Positions 1 through 9,654 of a DNA stretch of 64,000 nt are shown piece after piece. This DNA is from G963692885 sp964658655 (GTDB taxonomy: Bacteria; Acidobacteriota; Terriglobia; Terriglobales; Acidobacteriaceae). The stretch lies in the NCBI GenBank assembly GCA_964658655.1, contig CAZZZL010000008.1, positions 85,397 to 149,396 on the forward strand. Direction: 5' to 3'. Made by a program: the position numbers and the translations under genes. The notes under the pieces were generated by a model that was not told the origin of the DNA, made no database searches, and saw nothing but the letters and a program-made list of their open reading frames with translations. Positions within the stretch are counted from its first letter, which is position 1. Every line of letters begins with the position of its first letter.

Positions 1-984
1 ACGCAGCCGAACGCCGCCGACATCGCGTTTGCGCAACGGCTGGAGGGCGACACTATTGTCCTGGGAGCGGGCGGAAAGATGGGACCCACCCTGGCCAGAC
101 GTCTCCACCTGGCCATCCGTGAAGCAGGCCGCAACACGCGTGTCCTGGCCGCCTCGCGATTCCAGTCTGCCAGCGCCGCCGCAGAACTTCGCGATGCGGG
201 GGTCGAGACTGTGAGCTGCGACTTTCTTGACAGGGCTAAAGTCGAAGCCCTCCCGCGCGTGCCGAACGTGCTGTTTCTGGCTGGCCGAAAATTCGGCTCC
301 GCAGGTGATCCGGATCTTACGTGGGCCATGAACGCAATCGTTCCCGCCCACGTGGCCGAGCACTATCGTGATTCACGCATCGTCGCATTCTCAACCGGAA
401 ACGTATATCCATTCGTCACGCCGGAGCAGGGCGGCTCCGTAGAGACAGACGCGCCGTCACCGCGGGGAGAATACGCTCAATCGTGCCTCGGCCGCGAGCG
501 CGTCTTCGAATACTACTCAAAGCAGTACCAGACACCTTGTCTTCTCTTTCGGCTCAACTACGCCATCGATCTTCGCTACGGCGTGCTGGTCGATATCGCG
601 CAGCAGGTCTACGCGGGCAAGCCGGTGAATCTCTCTGTACCTGCGGTGAACGTGCTGTGGCAGGGCGATGCGAACTCCTACGCAATGCGCTCGCTCGATC
701 TATGCACTTCTCCAGCACGCATACTTAACGTAACCGGTCCTGAGACGATCCAGGTTCGTCGAGCGGCGGATTTCTTCGCAAAGCGTTTTGAGCGCGAGGT
801 GTCGTTTGACGGCGAATCGTCAGGGGTCGCGCTGCTCAACAACGCCGGCGCCTGTCATGCTGCCCTGGGATATCCCGAAGTGACCGCAGACCAACTGATG
901 GAAGCGGTCGCGACGTGGGTCGAATCGGGTGGAACAACCTTAAATAAAGCAACCAAGTTTCAAGTTACGGATGGGAAATTCTGA
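1..984 (+). CDS. NAD(P)-dependent epimerase/dehydratase family protein, 5' end missing
   Basis: The open frame runs in from the left edge, so the true start is outside the window. A Rossmann nucleotide-binding motif (IVLGAGGKMGPTLARRL) begins near base 55. A later segment resembles the sugar-nucleotide epimerase fold: an FSTGNVYPF strand containing the Ser/Thr of the active site, followed by a region where a tyrosine pair precedes a lysine-like position (EYYSKQ). This fits the extended short-chain dehydrogenase/reductase class, acting in the cytoplasm on a sugar or sugar acid. The stop codon overlaps the next start by one base (TGATG at 982-986), so it is translationally coupled to the DapA-like gene and belongs to the same catabolic operon. 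The substrate cannot be deduced. Confidence 0.8.
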   Translation, partial: TQPNAADIAFAQRLEGDTIVLGAGGKMGPTLARRLHLAIREAGRNTRVLAASRFQSASAAAELRDAGVETVSCDFLDRAKVEALPRVPNVLFLAGRKFGSAGDPDLTWAMNAIVPAHVAEHYRDSRIVAFSTGNVYPFVTPEQGGSVETDAPSPRGEYAQSCLGRERVFEYYSKQYQTPCLLFRLNYAIDLRYGVLVDIAQQVYAGKPVNLSVPAVNVLWQGDANSYAMRSLDLCTSPARILNVTGPETIQVRRAADFFAKRFEREVSFDGESSGVALLNNAGACHAALGYPEVTADQLMEAVATWVESGGTTLNKATKFQVTDGKF

Positions 985-2036
985 TGTCGTCCAGCACGCA
1001 GGAATTCCGTTCACTTCTGCAGCAGGGTCTTGTGATCCCGGCACATCCACTGGCGCTGACAGAGGATCTTCGTCTTGATGAGAGGCGCCAGAGAGCGCTG
1101 ACTCGTTATTACTGCGACGCCGGGAGCGGCGGCGTAGCCGTTGGGGTGCACACGACACAGTTCGGGATACGAGACAGCAATGTGGGCCTCTTCGAGCCGG
1201 TGCTCGAACTTGCAATGGAAGAGGTACTCACCTTTGAACACCGCACCGGCAAGCGTCTGGCAAAGATTGGCGGGGTCTGCGGCAACACTCGTCAGGCATG
1301 CGCCGAAGCTGCCACCATCCGCAGACTTGGCTACGATGGCGGCCTGCTGAGCCTGGCTGCTCTCGCCGATGCCTCCAATGAAGAGCTCATTGAGCATTGC
1401 CGCGCTGTGGGCGACAATGTGCCGATCATCGGTTTCTACTTGCAGCCGGCGGTTGGCGGTCGACCGCTGAATGCCGCGTTCTGGGAGCATTTCGTAGAAA
1501 TCGAATCCGTTGTTGCCATCAAAGTAGCATCCTTCGACCGATATCAAACGATGGAAGTTCTACGCACAGTCGCCCACAGCGGTCGCGGCGATGAGATAGC
1601 TCTCTACACTGGAAACGATGACAACATCGTCGCCGATCTGCTTACAGAATTTCGCTTCGGCGATCGCACTGCCCACTTTGTTGGAGGCTTGCTGGGGCAA
1701 TGGGCCGTGTGGACGAGCCGGGCTGTCGAACTGCTGCAGACGGTGCAGGAGGTGAAGCGCAACCGCGCCCGGCTCGACACTGTACTGGCAAGAGGCGCCG
1801 AAATCACCGACGCCAACGCCGCGATCTTTGACGCCCGCCATGAGTTCCGCGGCTGCATCCCGGGCATTCATGAAGTTCTGCGGAGACAGGGACTCCTCGC
1901 CAATCGCGTTTGCCTTGATGCCCACGAGTCGCTCTCGACGGGGCAGTTGGAGGAGATCGACCGCGTGTACGCAGCTTATCCGTTGTTGAATGACGACCAA
2001 TTTGTTGCCGAGAATCTTGATCGCTGGCTGTCCTGA
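984..2036 (+). CDS. Dihydrodipicolinate synthase (DapA)-like class I aldolase family protein
   Basis: A 350-residue TIM-barrel protein of the DapA/N-acetylneuraminate lyase superfamily. The Schiff-base lysine is probably Lys180 in VVAIKVASFDRY, and the partner tyrosine is Tyr152 in IIGFYLQPAVGG. It is longer than true DapA (about 290 residues), and the usual glycine-rich GTTGE loop is replaced by GVAVGVHTTQF near residues 50-60, so it is probably not lysine biosynthetic. Members in such settings cleave or dehydrate 2-keto-3-deoxy sugar acids. It lies between an epimerase and a carbon-nitrogen hydrolase with tight spacing, consistent with one pathway. The exact substrate is unknown. Confidence 0.8.
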   Translation: MSSSTQEFRSLLQQGLVIPAHPLALTEDLRLDERRQRALTRYYCDAGSGGVAVGVHTTQFGIRDSNVGLFEPVLELAMEEVLTFEHRTGKRLAKIGGVCGNTRQACAEAATIRRLGYDGGLLSLAALADASNEELIEHCRAVGDNVPIIGFYLQPAVGGRPLNAAFWEHFVEIESVVAIKVASFDRYQTMEVLRTVAHSGRGDEIALYTGNDDNIVADLLTEFRFGDRTAHFVGGLLGQWAVWTSRAVELLQTVQEVKRNRARLDTVLARGAEITDANAAIFDARHEFRGCIPGIHEVLRRQGLLANRVCLDAHESLSTGQLEEIDRVYAAYPLLNDDQFVAENLDRWLS

Positions 2037-2125
2037 GTCTTCGGGAATTCGGTAGCACATCCTGTCGTCCATAATCTCCAATCGCACGGCGATCGCGATT
2101 GCAAACCGCAGGCCAGGCAGGTGTC

Positions 2126-3073
2126 ATGAACGAAAAGTCGATTGCGACGATCGCGCTCAGGGACCAGGCTTTCGCCGATTTGCCGGCAGTGCTCGGGGAG
2201 GCCGCTCACTGGGTTGAAGCAGCATCCGCACAGGGGGCTGACCTCGCCGTGCTGCCGGAGACAGTCAACCTGCTGCATCGCGCTGCGCACGGCGCACCTC
2301 TAGCAGACATGGCTCTCGAGGACTGGCGCAGCGAAACAGCCATCCTTTGCGAAGCCGCAGCCAGGCATCGAATTTCGCTCGTGCTTCCACTGCTGGTGCG
2401 CGAGGGAACAACTCTGGCTAATCGCTTCTATCTGCTTTCACGGGACGGATTGGAGCTGGGCTTTTATCAGAAGCAGGTCCCCGCCACGGGCGAGCGTGCA
2501 GCAGGCGTTCAACCAGCCCGCACCACGCCGCTGCTTTGGGAGGGCCTCACAGTCGGTGGGGGTATCTGCATTGATGTCTACTTCCCGCATAGCGTCTTCG
2601 CTCCACAAATGGAGGCAGGCGCTGATCTTTTTGTCATCCCGAGCATGACTCCTGCGGGAGCGTTCCTGGACACCTGCGCAGTTCTGTATGGAGTGCCGTT
2701 TGTGCTCGCCTACTCGCCCTGGAGCCGCATTCTCGATCGTGATGGCAAGGAGCTTGCAGCGGGTGGCTTTCGCTCGGAGACGCTGCGTGCCGGCCTGGGT
2801 GCACCGTTGCAGCAGGCGACCATCAACTTCAACGCGGTAAGCCTTTTTGCCGATTTCAACGGGGAAAAGATCGAGGCTGTGCAGCGGCATTACGGTCCAA
2901 AAGTCCGTGTCCGCTTCGATCAGTCCAACTGCCTGTTTTTTGTCGAGTCGCGCTCGGTCGACCTTTCCATTGGCGAGATCATGCGGGAGTTTGGCCTTGT
3001 CTCGCGCCGGGACTACTTCGCTCAACTTGACCCTGAAGCCTCTGTACACCCCTTCGCCAAAAATCTTGCTTGA
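2126..3073 (+). CDS. Carbon-nitrogen hydrolase (nitrilase superfamily)
   Basis: A 315-residue cytoplasmic enzyme of the nitrilase/amidase superfamily. The catalytic triad is visible: Glu45 in LAVLPETVN, Lys116 in FYQKQVPATGE and Cys148 in GGGICIDVYFP. Such enzymes hydrolyse amides, N-carbamoyl groups or nitriles. The ATG at 2126 is preferred to an in-frame ATG at 2099 because the protein then begins right before the first beta strand (SIATIALRDQ). In this operon it may remove an amide or N-acyl group from a sugar-derived substrate, but that is inference. The next gene starts about 20 bases downstream of its stop codon. Confidence 0.82.
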   Translation: MNEKSIATIALRDQAFADLPAVLGEAAHWVEAASAQGADLAVLPETVNLLHRAAHGAPLADMALEDWRSETAILCEAAARHRISLVLPLLVREGTTLANRFYLLSRDGLELGFYQKQVPATGERAAGVQPARTTPLLWEGLTVGGGICIDVYFPHSVFAPQMEAGADLFVIPSMTPAGAFLDTCAVLYGVPFVLAYSPWSRILDRDGKELAAGGFRSETLRAGLGAPLQQATINFNAVSLFADFNGEKIEAVQRHYGPKVRVRFDQSNCLFFVESRSVDLSIGEIMREFGLVSRRDYFAQLDPEASVHPFAKNLA

Positions 3074-3092
3074 AGGAATACGCGAACACAAC

Positions 3093-4277
3093 GTGGAACA
3101 TCTCGATCCAAAACGACCTTTGAACGTTGCCGTCATCGGGTGCGGCTCCGTTGCGCGCGCGCAGCACATCCCGAATATTGTTCAATCCGCTCGAATGGTA
3201 TTGCATACCTGCGTCGATCTCGATGACGCCGCCCTCGCTGAGTGCCGGGACGTCTTTGGCGCACTGCATATCCGCAAAGACTTCGAGGGGGCCATCAACG
3301 ATCCCGGGGTGGACATGATCTGCCTGGCGACCACGGAGAAGCTCAGGCTGCCTGTGATCGCACTCGCCGCGAAGGCCGGCAAGGCGGTGTACGTCGAGAA
3401 ACCGCTGGCGACGACTCTCGAGGAGATGCGCCAGATTCAACGCGTGGTGATCGATGCGGGCATACCTTTTTGCGTGGGTCACAATCGCCGCGCCAGTCCC
3501 GCAATGCTCGATGCATACCGCATTTTCCGCGAGCACATGACCCATCCGCAGCCGTGCCCATGGCGCTGGCGGCGCGAAGGCGAAGACCTTCCCGCGCTTT
3601 CTGACGACGGGGTCCCTTCAGTTTCTGTGCGCATCAACGATGATTGGTACAGCTGGAAGGGTTGGGTCTTTGACAAGTCGCAGGCCCCTCACGGCCCGAT
3701 GCTGTTCGAGATGACGCACTTCACGGATGTCTGCAACTGGTTTCTTGCGCAGGACCCTGTGGAGGTGACCGCTGTCGCGACAGGAATGCTCAACCTGGCA
3801 GTCATCGTTCGCTACCGAAGCGGTGCGCTGGCGACCATCGTCCTCGGCAACAACGGCACCATGGGCTATTGCAAAGAGCTTTATGAATTCATGGGCAACG
3901 GTGCCTATCTGGCGGTTGATCACATGCTGGAAGTGCGCTCGGCTGGAATCGAAGGAACCGCCGCACGAACAACGTATGCCATGGTGCACGACCGTCATCC
4001 GCAGATCGGTGTAGAGGGCGGCGTCCCCGGCTGGCTTGCCAAGAAGCGTGCCGCATGCGAAGAGGCAGCGGCAAAGAATGATCCCTTGCTGCAGTTCACG
4101 GCTGAGCCGGACAAGGGACATGCGCATGCGCTGGAACTCTTCGCCGATCAGATACTCGGCATCGGCCCTGAAGTCTGCGGTGTAGACGCCGCGGTGCTGG
4201 CGACCCGTGTTGCGTTTGCAGCTATCCAGTCTGCTCGTGAAAGGAGAACTGTTCCGCTTGCAGAAATTGGCATGTGA
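3093..4277 (+). CDS. Gfo/Idh/MocA family oxidoreductase
   Basis: About 394 residues, NAD(P)-dependent sugar or sugar-acid dehydrogenase fold. The N-terminal Rossmann motif is GCGSVA at residues 16-21, and the family's EKP motif is at 102-104 (VYVEKPLATT). The C-terminal alpha/beta half follows from about residue 130. The start is a GTG at 3093 behind an AAGGA at 3073-3077. The frame stays open upstream into the preceding gene, but that extension overlaps the nitrilase and is not credible. It is the fourth gene of the operon. A shared role in oxidising a carbohydrate intermediate is likely; the substrate is unknown. Confidence 0.85.
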   Translation: MEHLDPKRPLNVAVIGCGSVARAQHIPNIVQSARMVLHTCVDLDDAALAECRDVFGALHIRKDFEGAINDPGVDMICLATTEKLRLPVIALAAKAGKAVYVEKPLATTLEEMRQIQRVVIDAGIPFCVGHNRRASPAMLDAYRIFREHMTHPQPCPWRWRREGEDLPALSDDGVPSVSVRINDDWYSWKGWVFDKSQAPHGPMLFEMTHFTDVCNWFLAQDPVEVTAVATGMLNLAVIVRYRSGALATIVLGNNGTMGYCKELYEFMGNGAYLAVDHMLEVRSAGIEGTAARTTYAMVHDRHPQIGVEGGVPGWLAKKRAACEEAAAKNDPLLQFTAEPDKGHAHALELFADQILGIGPEVCGVDAAVLATRVAFAAIQSARERRTVPLAEIGM

Positions 4278-4376
4278 CACACATTTAACATCTCGGCTTG
4301 CTCGTGATGAACAGTCTCTTTTGTTGTTGCAATTGAATCGAAGCCCTTCAGCTTTCAACGCAGAGGAAAGGTTTGG

Positions 4377-6713
4377 ATGCGGAGAACGATAAAAATAGGA
4401 GCGCGTGCGGCCGGCGCACTCGTCGTCCTCCTGCTGACGCTGTGGATGCATACGTCGCGTGCTCAGAGTGCGGCTGCCATCGCGACCCCTGGGGTCAGTG
4501 TGCATCCGCTGATTGGCACTGGCGGCGACCCGGAGAACGGCGCCAATCTGTACCCGGGTGCCGTCAGACCATTCGGCATGGTTCAGTTGAGCCCGGATAC
4601 TGAGGACCATGGCTATGGCTATCACACCGTTCAAAGCTGGATCAAAGGCTTCAGCATGACCCACCTGAGCGGGGTTGGTTGCGCGAACCAGGGCGACGTC
4701 TTTTTCACGGCGACCACTGGCCCGATTGTCACGCAGGTCGCGGATTATCAGACCCCTTATTCGCACAACTCGGAAAGCGCGTCTCCGGGCTACTATCAAG
4801 TCCAGCTTCTGCAATGGGGCGTACACGCAGAGGTGACTGCGACGGAACGGACCGGCATCGCACGATTTACCTTCCCTGCCCATCAATCGGCCAACATCCT
4901 GGTGCCCATCAGTCATACGCTGAACCACACAGCGTCAGCATCCATCCGTGTCGTCGGCGACCATCGCATCGAGGGCTTTGTCGAAAACCATCTTTTCTGC
5001 AACAGGACCCCGACATACAAGGTCTATTTCGTGATGGAGTTCGACAGGCCGTTCAGTTCTTTCGGGACCTGGTTCGGCAAGTGGGTAGACGATCAGGATC
5101 GCGGTGGAATCGTCACGCCCGGAAGCCGCGCAGCCGAACAGTCCAGCTACGAGCAATCGACCGGCGCCTACGCAACCTGGGCGCCGGCAGACCATGAGCA
5201 GGCGGTCACCGCAAAGATTGGCATCTCGTATGTGGACGTCGCCGGCGCGGAGAAGAATTTGCAGTCAGAAGCTTCCGGCACCGACTTCGCCAGCCTCCAC
5301 AAAGCCTCCACAAGTTCATGGGACCAGGAGTTGCGCACCATAGAAGTTTCGGGTGGCTCCGATAAAAATCGGACTATCTTCTATACCGCGCTTTATCACA
5401 GTCTGCTCATGCCCTCGGTCTTCGACGATGCCGATGGCCGCTACCTCGGTTTCGACGGAAAGGTCCATACCGTCCAAGCCGGTCACCATGTCTATGCGAA
5501 TTTTTCCGGATGGGACATTTACCGGAGCGAGATTCCTTTGCTTGCCATGATCGAACCGCAGCGCATGCAGGACATGGCGCAATCAGTCGTCCTGATGTAT
5601 CAGCAGGGCGGCTGGATCGATCGCTGGCCGCAGATGAACCTCTACACCGAAGACATGGACGGCAGCCCGCTTTCCGTCGCGCTCGCGACGGCGTACCTTG
5701 ACGGACTTCACGGCTTCGACATGGATACCGCATGGGAAGGCATGCTGAAGGACGCCTCCGAGGCCCCTCCACCCGGCCGTCCCTATGTGGGTGAAGAAGG
5801 CATCGAGTGGATCAACAAGCTTCACTATCTGCCTGCCGACAAGGTGACCTACGGCTCAGTCGCGATGACCCAGGAGTACTCGCTTGCGTACGCGTCCCTG
5901 TCGCGTCTCGCCACTGCACTCGGGAAAACTGAGGACGCCAAACGTCTGTATGACCGGGCGCTCGACTATCGCAACGTCTTCGATCTCGACAATAAATTCT
6001 TCCGCCCGCGAAACGCCGACGGCACCTGGGTGCAGGGATTCAATCCAGCACAGGATAGTCATGGATTTGTCGAAGGCACGGGCTGGCACTACCGGTCGTT
6101 CGCTCCTGCCGATCTCGGCTGGTTGGTGAAGTCTTTCGGACAGGAAAGCTTCAATGCAGCCATGACAGAGTTCTTCAACTACTCTTCGCCCGGATGGTAC
6201 GGCCAGTATTACAACCCCTACAACGAGACTGACATGCAGGCGCCGTACGTGTTCAACTTTTCCGGCCAGCCGTGGAAGTCGCAACAGATAGTGCGACGAA
6301 TCCTCACGGAAAACTACACGGATGCTCCTGACGGCGTCCCCGGCAACGACGATTGCGGAGCCATGTCGTCGTGGGCGGTCCTCAGCATGCTGGGCATCTA
6401 CAGTGTGGACCCTACAAGCCTCGCGTATGAGCTGGTCAGTCCGGTCTTCCCGAAGGCCGTGGTGCATCTTCGCTCGCCGTATCCGGGAAGGGCCTTCACC
6501 GTAACGACCAACAACCATCCCGACGCCATGCCGTACATTCAGAGCGTGACGATGAATGGACGCGAACACACCCGAAACTGGATCGCTTTTCATAACATCT
6601 CGGACGGGGGCACGCTGCACTTTGATCTTGGCGCTGCTCCTAATCACAAATGGGGCGCGGCTCCTGAAGACGCACCTCCGTCGCTCAGCAACACTTCGTT
6701 CGTGACCCGGTAA
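4377..6713 (+). CDS. Secreted GH92 family alpha-mannosidase
   Basis: A 778-residue glycoside hydrolase family 92 protein. GH92 enzymes are calcium-dependent exo-alpha-mannosidases acting mostly on alpha-1,2-linked mannose. A signal peptide covers roughly residues 1-29 (basic start, hydrophobic core, cleavage near SRA/QS). Family signatures are PFGMVQLSPDT (65-75), GFSMTHLSG (91-99) and GNDDCGAMSSW (656-666), the last carrying the conserved aspartates at the active site. An AGAGGAAAGG ribosome-binding sequence precedes the ATG at 4377. It follows the oxidoreductase after about 100 bases and probably supplies mannose-containing glycan fragments outside the cytoplasm. Family assignment is firm; linkage specificity is inferred. 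Confidence 0.93.
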   Translation: MRRTIKIGARAAGALVVLLLTLWMHTSRAQSAAAIATPGVSVHPLIGTGGDPENGANLYPGAVRPFGMVQLSPDTEDHGYGYHTVQSWIKGFSMTHLSGVGCANQGDVFFTATTGPIVTQVADYQTPYSHNSESASPGYYQVQLLQWGVHAEVTATERTGIARFTFPAHQSANILVPISHTLNHTASASIRVVGDHRIEGFVENHLFCNRTPTYKVYFVMEFDRPFSSFGTWFGKWVDDQDRGGIVTPGSRAAEQSSYEQSTGAYATWAPADHEQAVTAKIGISYVDVAGAEKNLQSEASGTDFASLHKASTSSWDQELRTIEVSGGSDKNRTIFYTALYHSLLMPSVFDDADGRYLGFDGKVHTVQAGHHVYANFSGWDIYRSEIPLLAMIEPQRMQDMAQSVVLMYQQGGWIDRWPQMNLYTEDMDGSPLSVALATAYLDGLHGFDMDTAWEGMLKDASEAPPPGRPYVGEEGIEWINKLHYLPADKVTYGSVAMTQEYSLAYASLSRLATALGKTEDAKRLYDRALDYRNVFDLDNKFFRPRNADGTWVQGFNPAQDSHGFVEGTGWHYRSFAPADLGWLVKSFGQESFNAAMTEFFNYSSPGWYGQYYNPYNETDMQAPYVFNFSGQPWKSQQIVRRILTENYTDAPDGVPGNDDCGAMSSWAVLSMLGIYSVDPTSLAYELVSPVFPKAVVHLRSPYPGRAFTVTTNNHPDAMPYIQSVTMNGREHTRNWIAFHNISDGGTLHFDLGAAPNHKWGAAPEDAPPSLSNTSFVTR

Positions 6714-6758
6714 TCCATCCCATCGCGAACCGCTGCCCGCAGAGAAAGGACCGGCCGG

Positions 6759-9551
6759 ATGAAACGACGAAGCTTCCTTGAGTTAGCAGCTCTGGGGCTG
6801 GCAAATACGCTCACTCCGCGAAGTCTTCTAGCAACGCAGGCAGCACCGCATACTCAATCCAGCGACCAGGATCCGCAGGCCGCAACAGGGGCCTATGGTT
6901 CGGGACACTTTGGCCGCTGGCATACCGATGAACACGGCCTCCCTGCATACCGCTATACCTGCAACCAACTTGTTGACCCGCTTGCCGTGCTGCCTGTCGA
7001 CAAGGCCTGGCGTTCGCCTACCGACCATATGCACCAGGTCGGGAACGACCGTCTTGTGGCTGTCGCTTCCAACTACGGCCATGTGCAGGTTCGCCAGGAC
7101 GAAGGCAGTCCAAAGTTCCTCAACGATTTCTGTCCGGAAGAAGACCGGTACGGAGCGGGAATTGGCTTCCTGGCAGATGACAATGGCTTCGTTTTGAGCA
7201 CGTACTACACGGGCGCCCCCACAACATTCGATCGCGTCTTCGGCATGGGTTACCTGCAGAAGCGGGTCGCGGCGAACGCGTACGTTGTCGATCAGATTAT
7301 CTTCGCGCCCTATGGCGATGACCCCGTACTCATCTCTCAAGTCACCATTACGAACCAGTCGTCTCGGACCGTCAGGCCTCGCTGGGTGGAGTACTGGGGT
7401 TGCCAGAACTACCAGTTTTCGTACCGCTCGCTGATGGAGTCTGGGGTTCTTACGGGGGCTCCCATAGCCGTCAAGCGTCGCCGCGATTTCGGGGCTCGCT
7501 TTACTCACAACTTCCGCAAGCTGCCAGGTAGCAAAGGCCTTCTTGAGACCCAGACTTTCCTCGGACGCACACCCGAAGAAGAGCTTGCGTGGCAACAGAC
7601 ACAGGAGTCTCTCCATGCGAAATCGACAGGATTCTTTGGCGGTCCGACCCCACCTCTCGCTGAGGGCGCCTCGATGGAAGATCTGTCGCCGCCGGCCACC
7701 TTCCTGGTTTCTCTTGACGCGCCAGCCGATAACTTTGCAAGCAGCGGCAAGCAGTTTTTCAGCGGCAGCATTGAGCGTCCCTCCGGAATGTCGGCATCCC
7801 TCAATAACGACCTGGGGACGCAGGGACCTGAAAGCGCGTTCCTGCTGGAGCGGCGACTGGTCCTGAAACCCGGCGAGTGCCGCACCATCAGCTTCCTCTA
7901 TGGATTTCTTCCTGAAGGGTTCTCAGCCGATGAACTTATCGCAAAGTACAGCGTTGAACCGGCCACCCACTGGACGCGATCGTGCGCGAAGTGGAAGTCG
8001 GCAGCTCCAATCTTTCGCACATCGGCGCACCCCTGGGTGGAGCGCGAAGCGGTATGGAGCAGCTATTACCTGCGTAGCGGTCTGACCTACGACAGTTTCT
8101 TCCGCGAGCATATTCTTTCTCAGGGCGCGAGCTATCAGTATCTCGCTGGACTACAAGGGGCCGCTCGCGATCCGCTGCAGCACGTGCTGCCCTTCATTTT
8201 TACCGATCCTGCTATCGTGCGCTCGGTGCTCCGCTACACCCTCAAGGAGATCCAACCCGATGGCTCCATGCCTTACGCGATCGTCGGTCACGGCGTCCCC
8301 ATGCCTTGCGTCTACCAGCCCAGCGACCTGGAACTGTGGGTGCTCTGGGTCGCCACTGAATATGTGCTCGCAACCCGCGATCAGGAATTCCTCCAGGAAC
8401 GTATTCCTCTGTACCCGCGCCAGAATGTCAGACGCGATGACCCCACGGTCCTCGACCTGCTGGCGCGTTGCTTCACGCACGTCACTTCCACGATTGGCGT
8501 CGGAAAACACGGTCTGCAACGCCTCTTTAACGGCGACTGGAATGACAGCATCGTGTACACACACCTCACGCCGGAGCAGAGGGAGGAAGAATTTCCAGTC
8601 GGCGAGAGTGTTCTGAATGCTGCTATGGCGGCGTACGTTCTCGACTACTACGCTGAGATGCTCGACGGTCTCAAGCATCATGAACCGGCAGCCCTCGCAC
8701 GCACCAAAGCAAAAGCCCAGCGCGAGGCAGTAGGCGCCCAGTGGTATGACAAGTGGTACCGTCGGGCGTGGCTCGGTGAAAAGCTCGGCTGGGTCGGCGA
8801 AAAGCAAATGTGGCTGGAGCCACAGCCATGGGCCCTGATCGGCGGCTGCGTTCCTCAGGACAAGATCGCTACTCTGGTGGCCACAATTGATGAGTTGATG
8901 CGCCAACCTTCACCGATAGGGGCCATGCTGCAGAGTCAACCAGACCCCACCATGAAAGATGAGCCAGGCACCGGTACGAATGGTGGCGTCTTCTATGCGA
9001 TTAATGGGAGCCTCATCTGGGCCCTCTCATTGACAAATGGCGAAATGGCGTGGGACGAGTGGAAGAAGAATACTCTCGCTTGCCACGCCGAAGTTTACCC
9101 TGACAAGTGGTTCGGCGTCTGGAGTGGCCCCGATGCCTATCACTCGTCCCTGTCCAAGCAGCCTGGGGGCACAGGTGTGGATTTCCCTGTGCTCAACATG
9201 CATGCGCACGCCTGGCCGCTCTACGCTTCTGTCAAATTGCTGGGCACGGAGTTTCGCGTTGACGGCATTCGCTTCAAGCCTGATCTTCCTCTCGACAAGT
9301 ATGAGTTCAACACACCGTTGCTGGGATTTAGAAAATCGCCCGCGGGTTATGCAGGATGGTATGCCCCGATAACGGCCGGCTATTGGCACGTCGAAATTGC
9401 CTTGCCCGACGAAGTATCACGACTTCTCGATAAACTCACCGTAAACGGCAGGCAGGAAATGCTGCATTCCGACGATGGGCGCATCAGCTTTGGAGGTAAA
9501 GGTTCGCAGGGTGCCCCGCTGCGATGGGACATATCATTCGGTAAGCCCTAA
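6759..9551 (+). CDS. Tat-exported GH94-like (cellobiose phosphorylase-related) protein
   Basis: A 930-residue protein that starts with a twin-arginine signal (KRRSFLELA, residues 2-10), so it is probably folded before export. The C-terminal half carries an (alpha/alpha)6-barrel signature: an IQPDGSMPYAI stretch, then GDWND at 592-596, matching the catalytic GDWND loop of GH94 phosphorylases. The N-terminal half is a beta-sandwich domain like that of GH94/GH36-type enzymes. Known GH94 phosphorylases are mostly cytoplasmic, so an exported relative is unusual and may be a hydrolase or an undescribed subfamily. It lies 45 bases after the GH92 gene, probably in one transcription unit. Confidence 0.78.
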   Translation: MKRRSFLELAALGLANTLTPRSLLATQAAPHTQSSDQDPQAATGAYGSGHFGRWHTDEHGLPAYRYTCNQLVDPLAVLPVDKAWRSPTDHMHQVGNDRLVAVASNYGHVQVRQDEGSPKFLNDFCPEEDRYGAGIGFLADDNGFVLSTYYTGAPTTFDRVFGMGYLQKRVAANAYVVDQIIFAPYGDDPVLISQVTITNQSSRTVRPRWVEYWGCQNYQFSYRSLMESGVLTGAPIAVKRRRDFGARFTHNFRKLPGSKGLLETQTFLGRTPEEELAWQQTQESLHAKSTGFFGGPTPPLAEGASMEDLSPPATFLVSLDAPADNFASSGKQFFSGSIERPSGMSASLNNDLGTQGPESAFLLERRLVLKPGECRTISFLYGFLPEGFSADELIAKYSVEPATHWTRSCAKWKSAAPIFRTSAHPWVEREAVWSSYYLRSGLTYDSFFREHILSQGASYQYLAGLQGAARDPLQHVLPFIFTDPAIVRSVLRYTLKEIQPDGSMPYAIVGHGVPMPCVYQPSDLELWVLWVATEYVLATRDQEFLQERIPLYPRQNVRRDDPTVLDLLARCFTHVTSTIGVGKHGLQRLFNGDWNDSIVYTHLTPEQREEEFPVGESVLNAAMAAYVLDYYAEMLDGLKHHEPAALARTKAKAQREAVGAQWYDKWYRRAWLGEKLGWVGEKQMWLEPQPWALIGGCVPQDKIATLVATIDELMRQPSPIGAMLQSQPDPTMKDEPGTGTNGGVFYAINGSLIWALSLTNGEMAWDEWKKNTLACHAEVYPDKWFGVWSGPDAYHSSLSKQPGGTGVDFPVLNMHAHAWPLYASVKLLGTEFRVDGIRFKPDLPLDKYEFNTPLLGFRKSPAGYAGWYAPITAGYWHVEIALPDEVSRLLDKLTVNGRQEMLHSDDGRISFGGKGSQGAPLRWDISFGKP

Positions 9552-9654
9552 TGCGGCAGCATGGCGCAATGTCCAGGCGACCATAGGCTCTGCTGCACGA
9601 AGTCGGGAGATGCGCGGGACACGTCCGGCAACAAAAATTGTTTTGCGGGGTTCC

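Noticed and set aside
2847..3092. Upstream extension of the Gfo/Idh/MocA gene
   Set aside because: It overlaps the nitrilase coding region and adds residues not found in the family; GTG at 3093 is used instead.
3618..4928. 436-codon minus-strand frame across the oxidoreductase and GH92 genes
   Set aside because: Antisense to two strongly supported genes and without any domain; shadow frame.
5856..6647. 263-codon minus-strand frame in GH92
   Set aside because: Antisense to conserved GH92 motifs; no start signal or known domain.
9552..9654. A strong terminator behind the tRNA gene
   Set aside because: Only a weak hairpin with a 2-base bulge and a short T run is visible; not enough to call.
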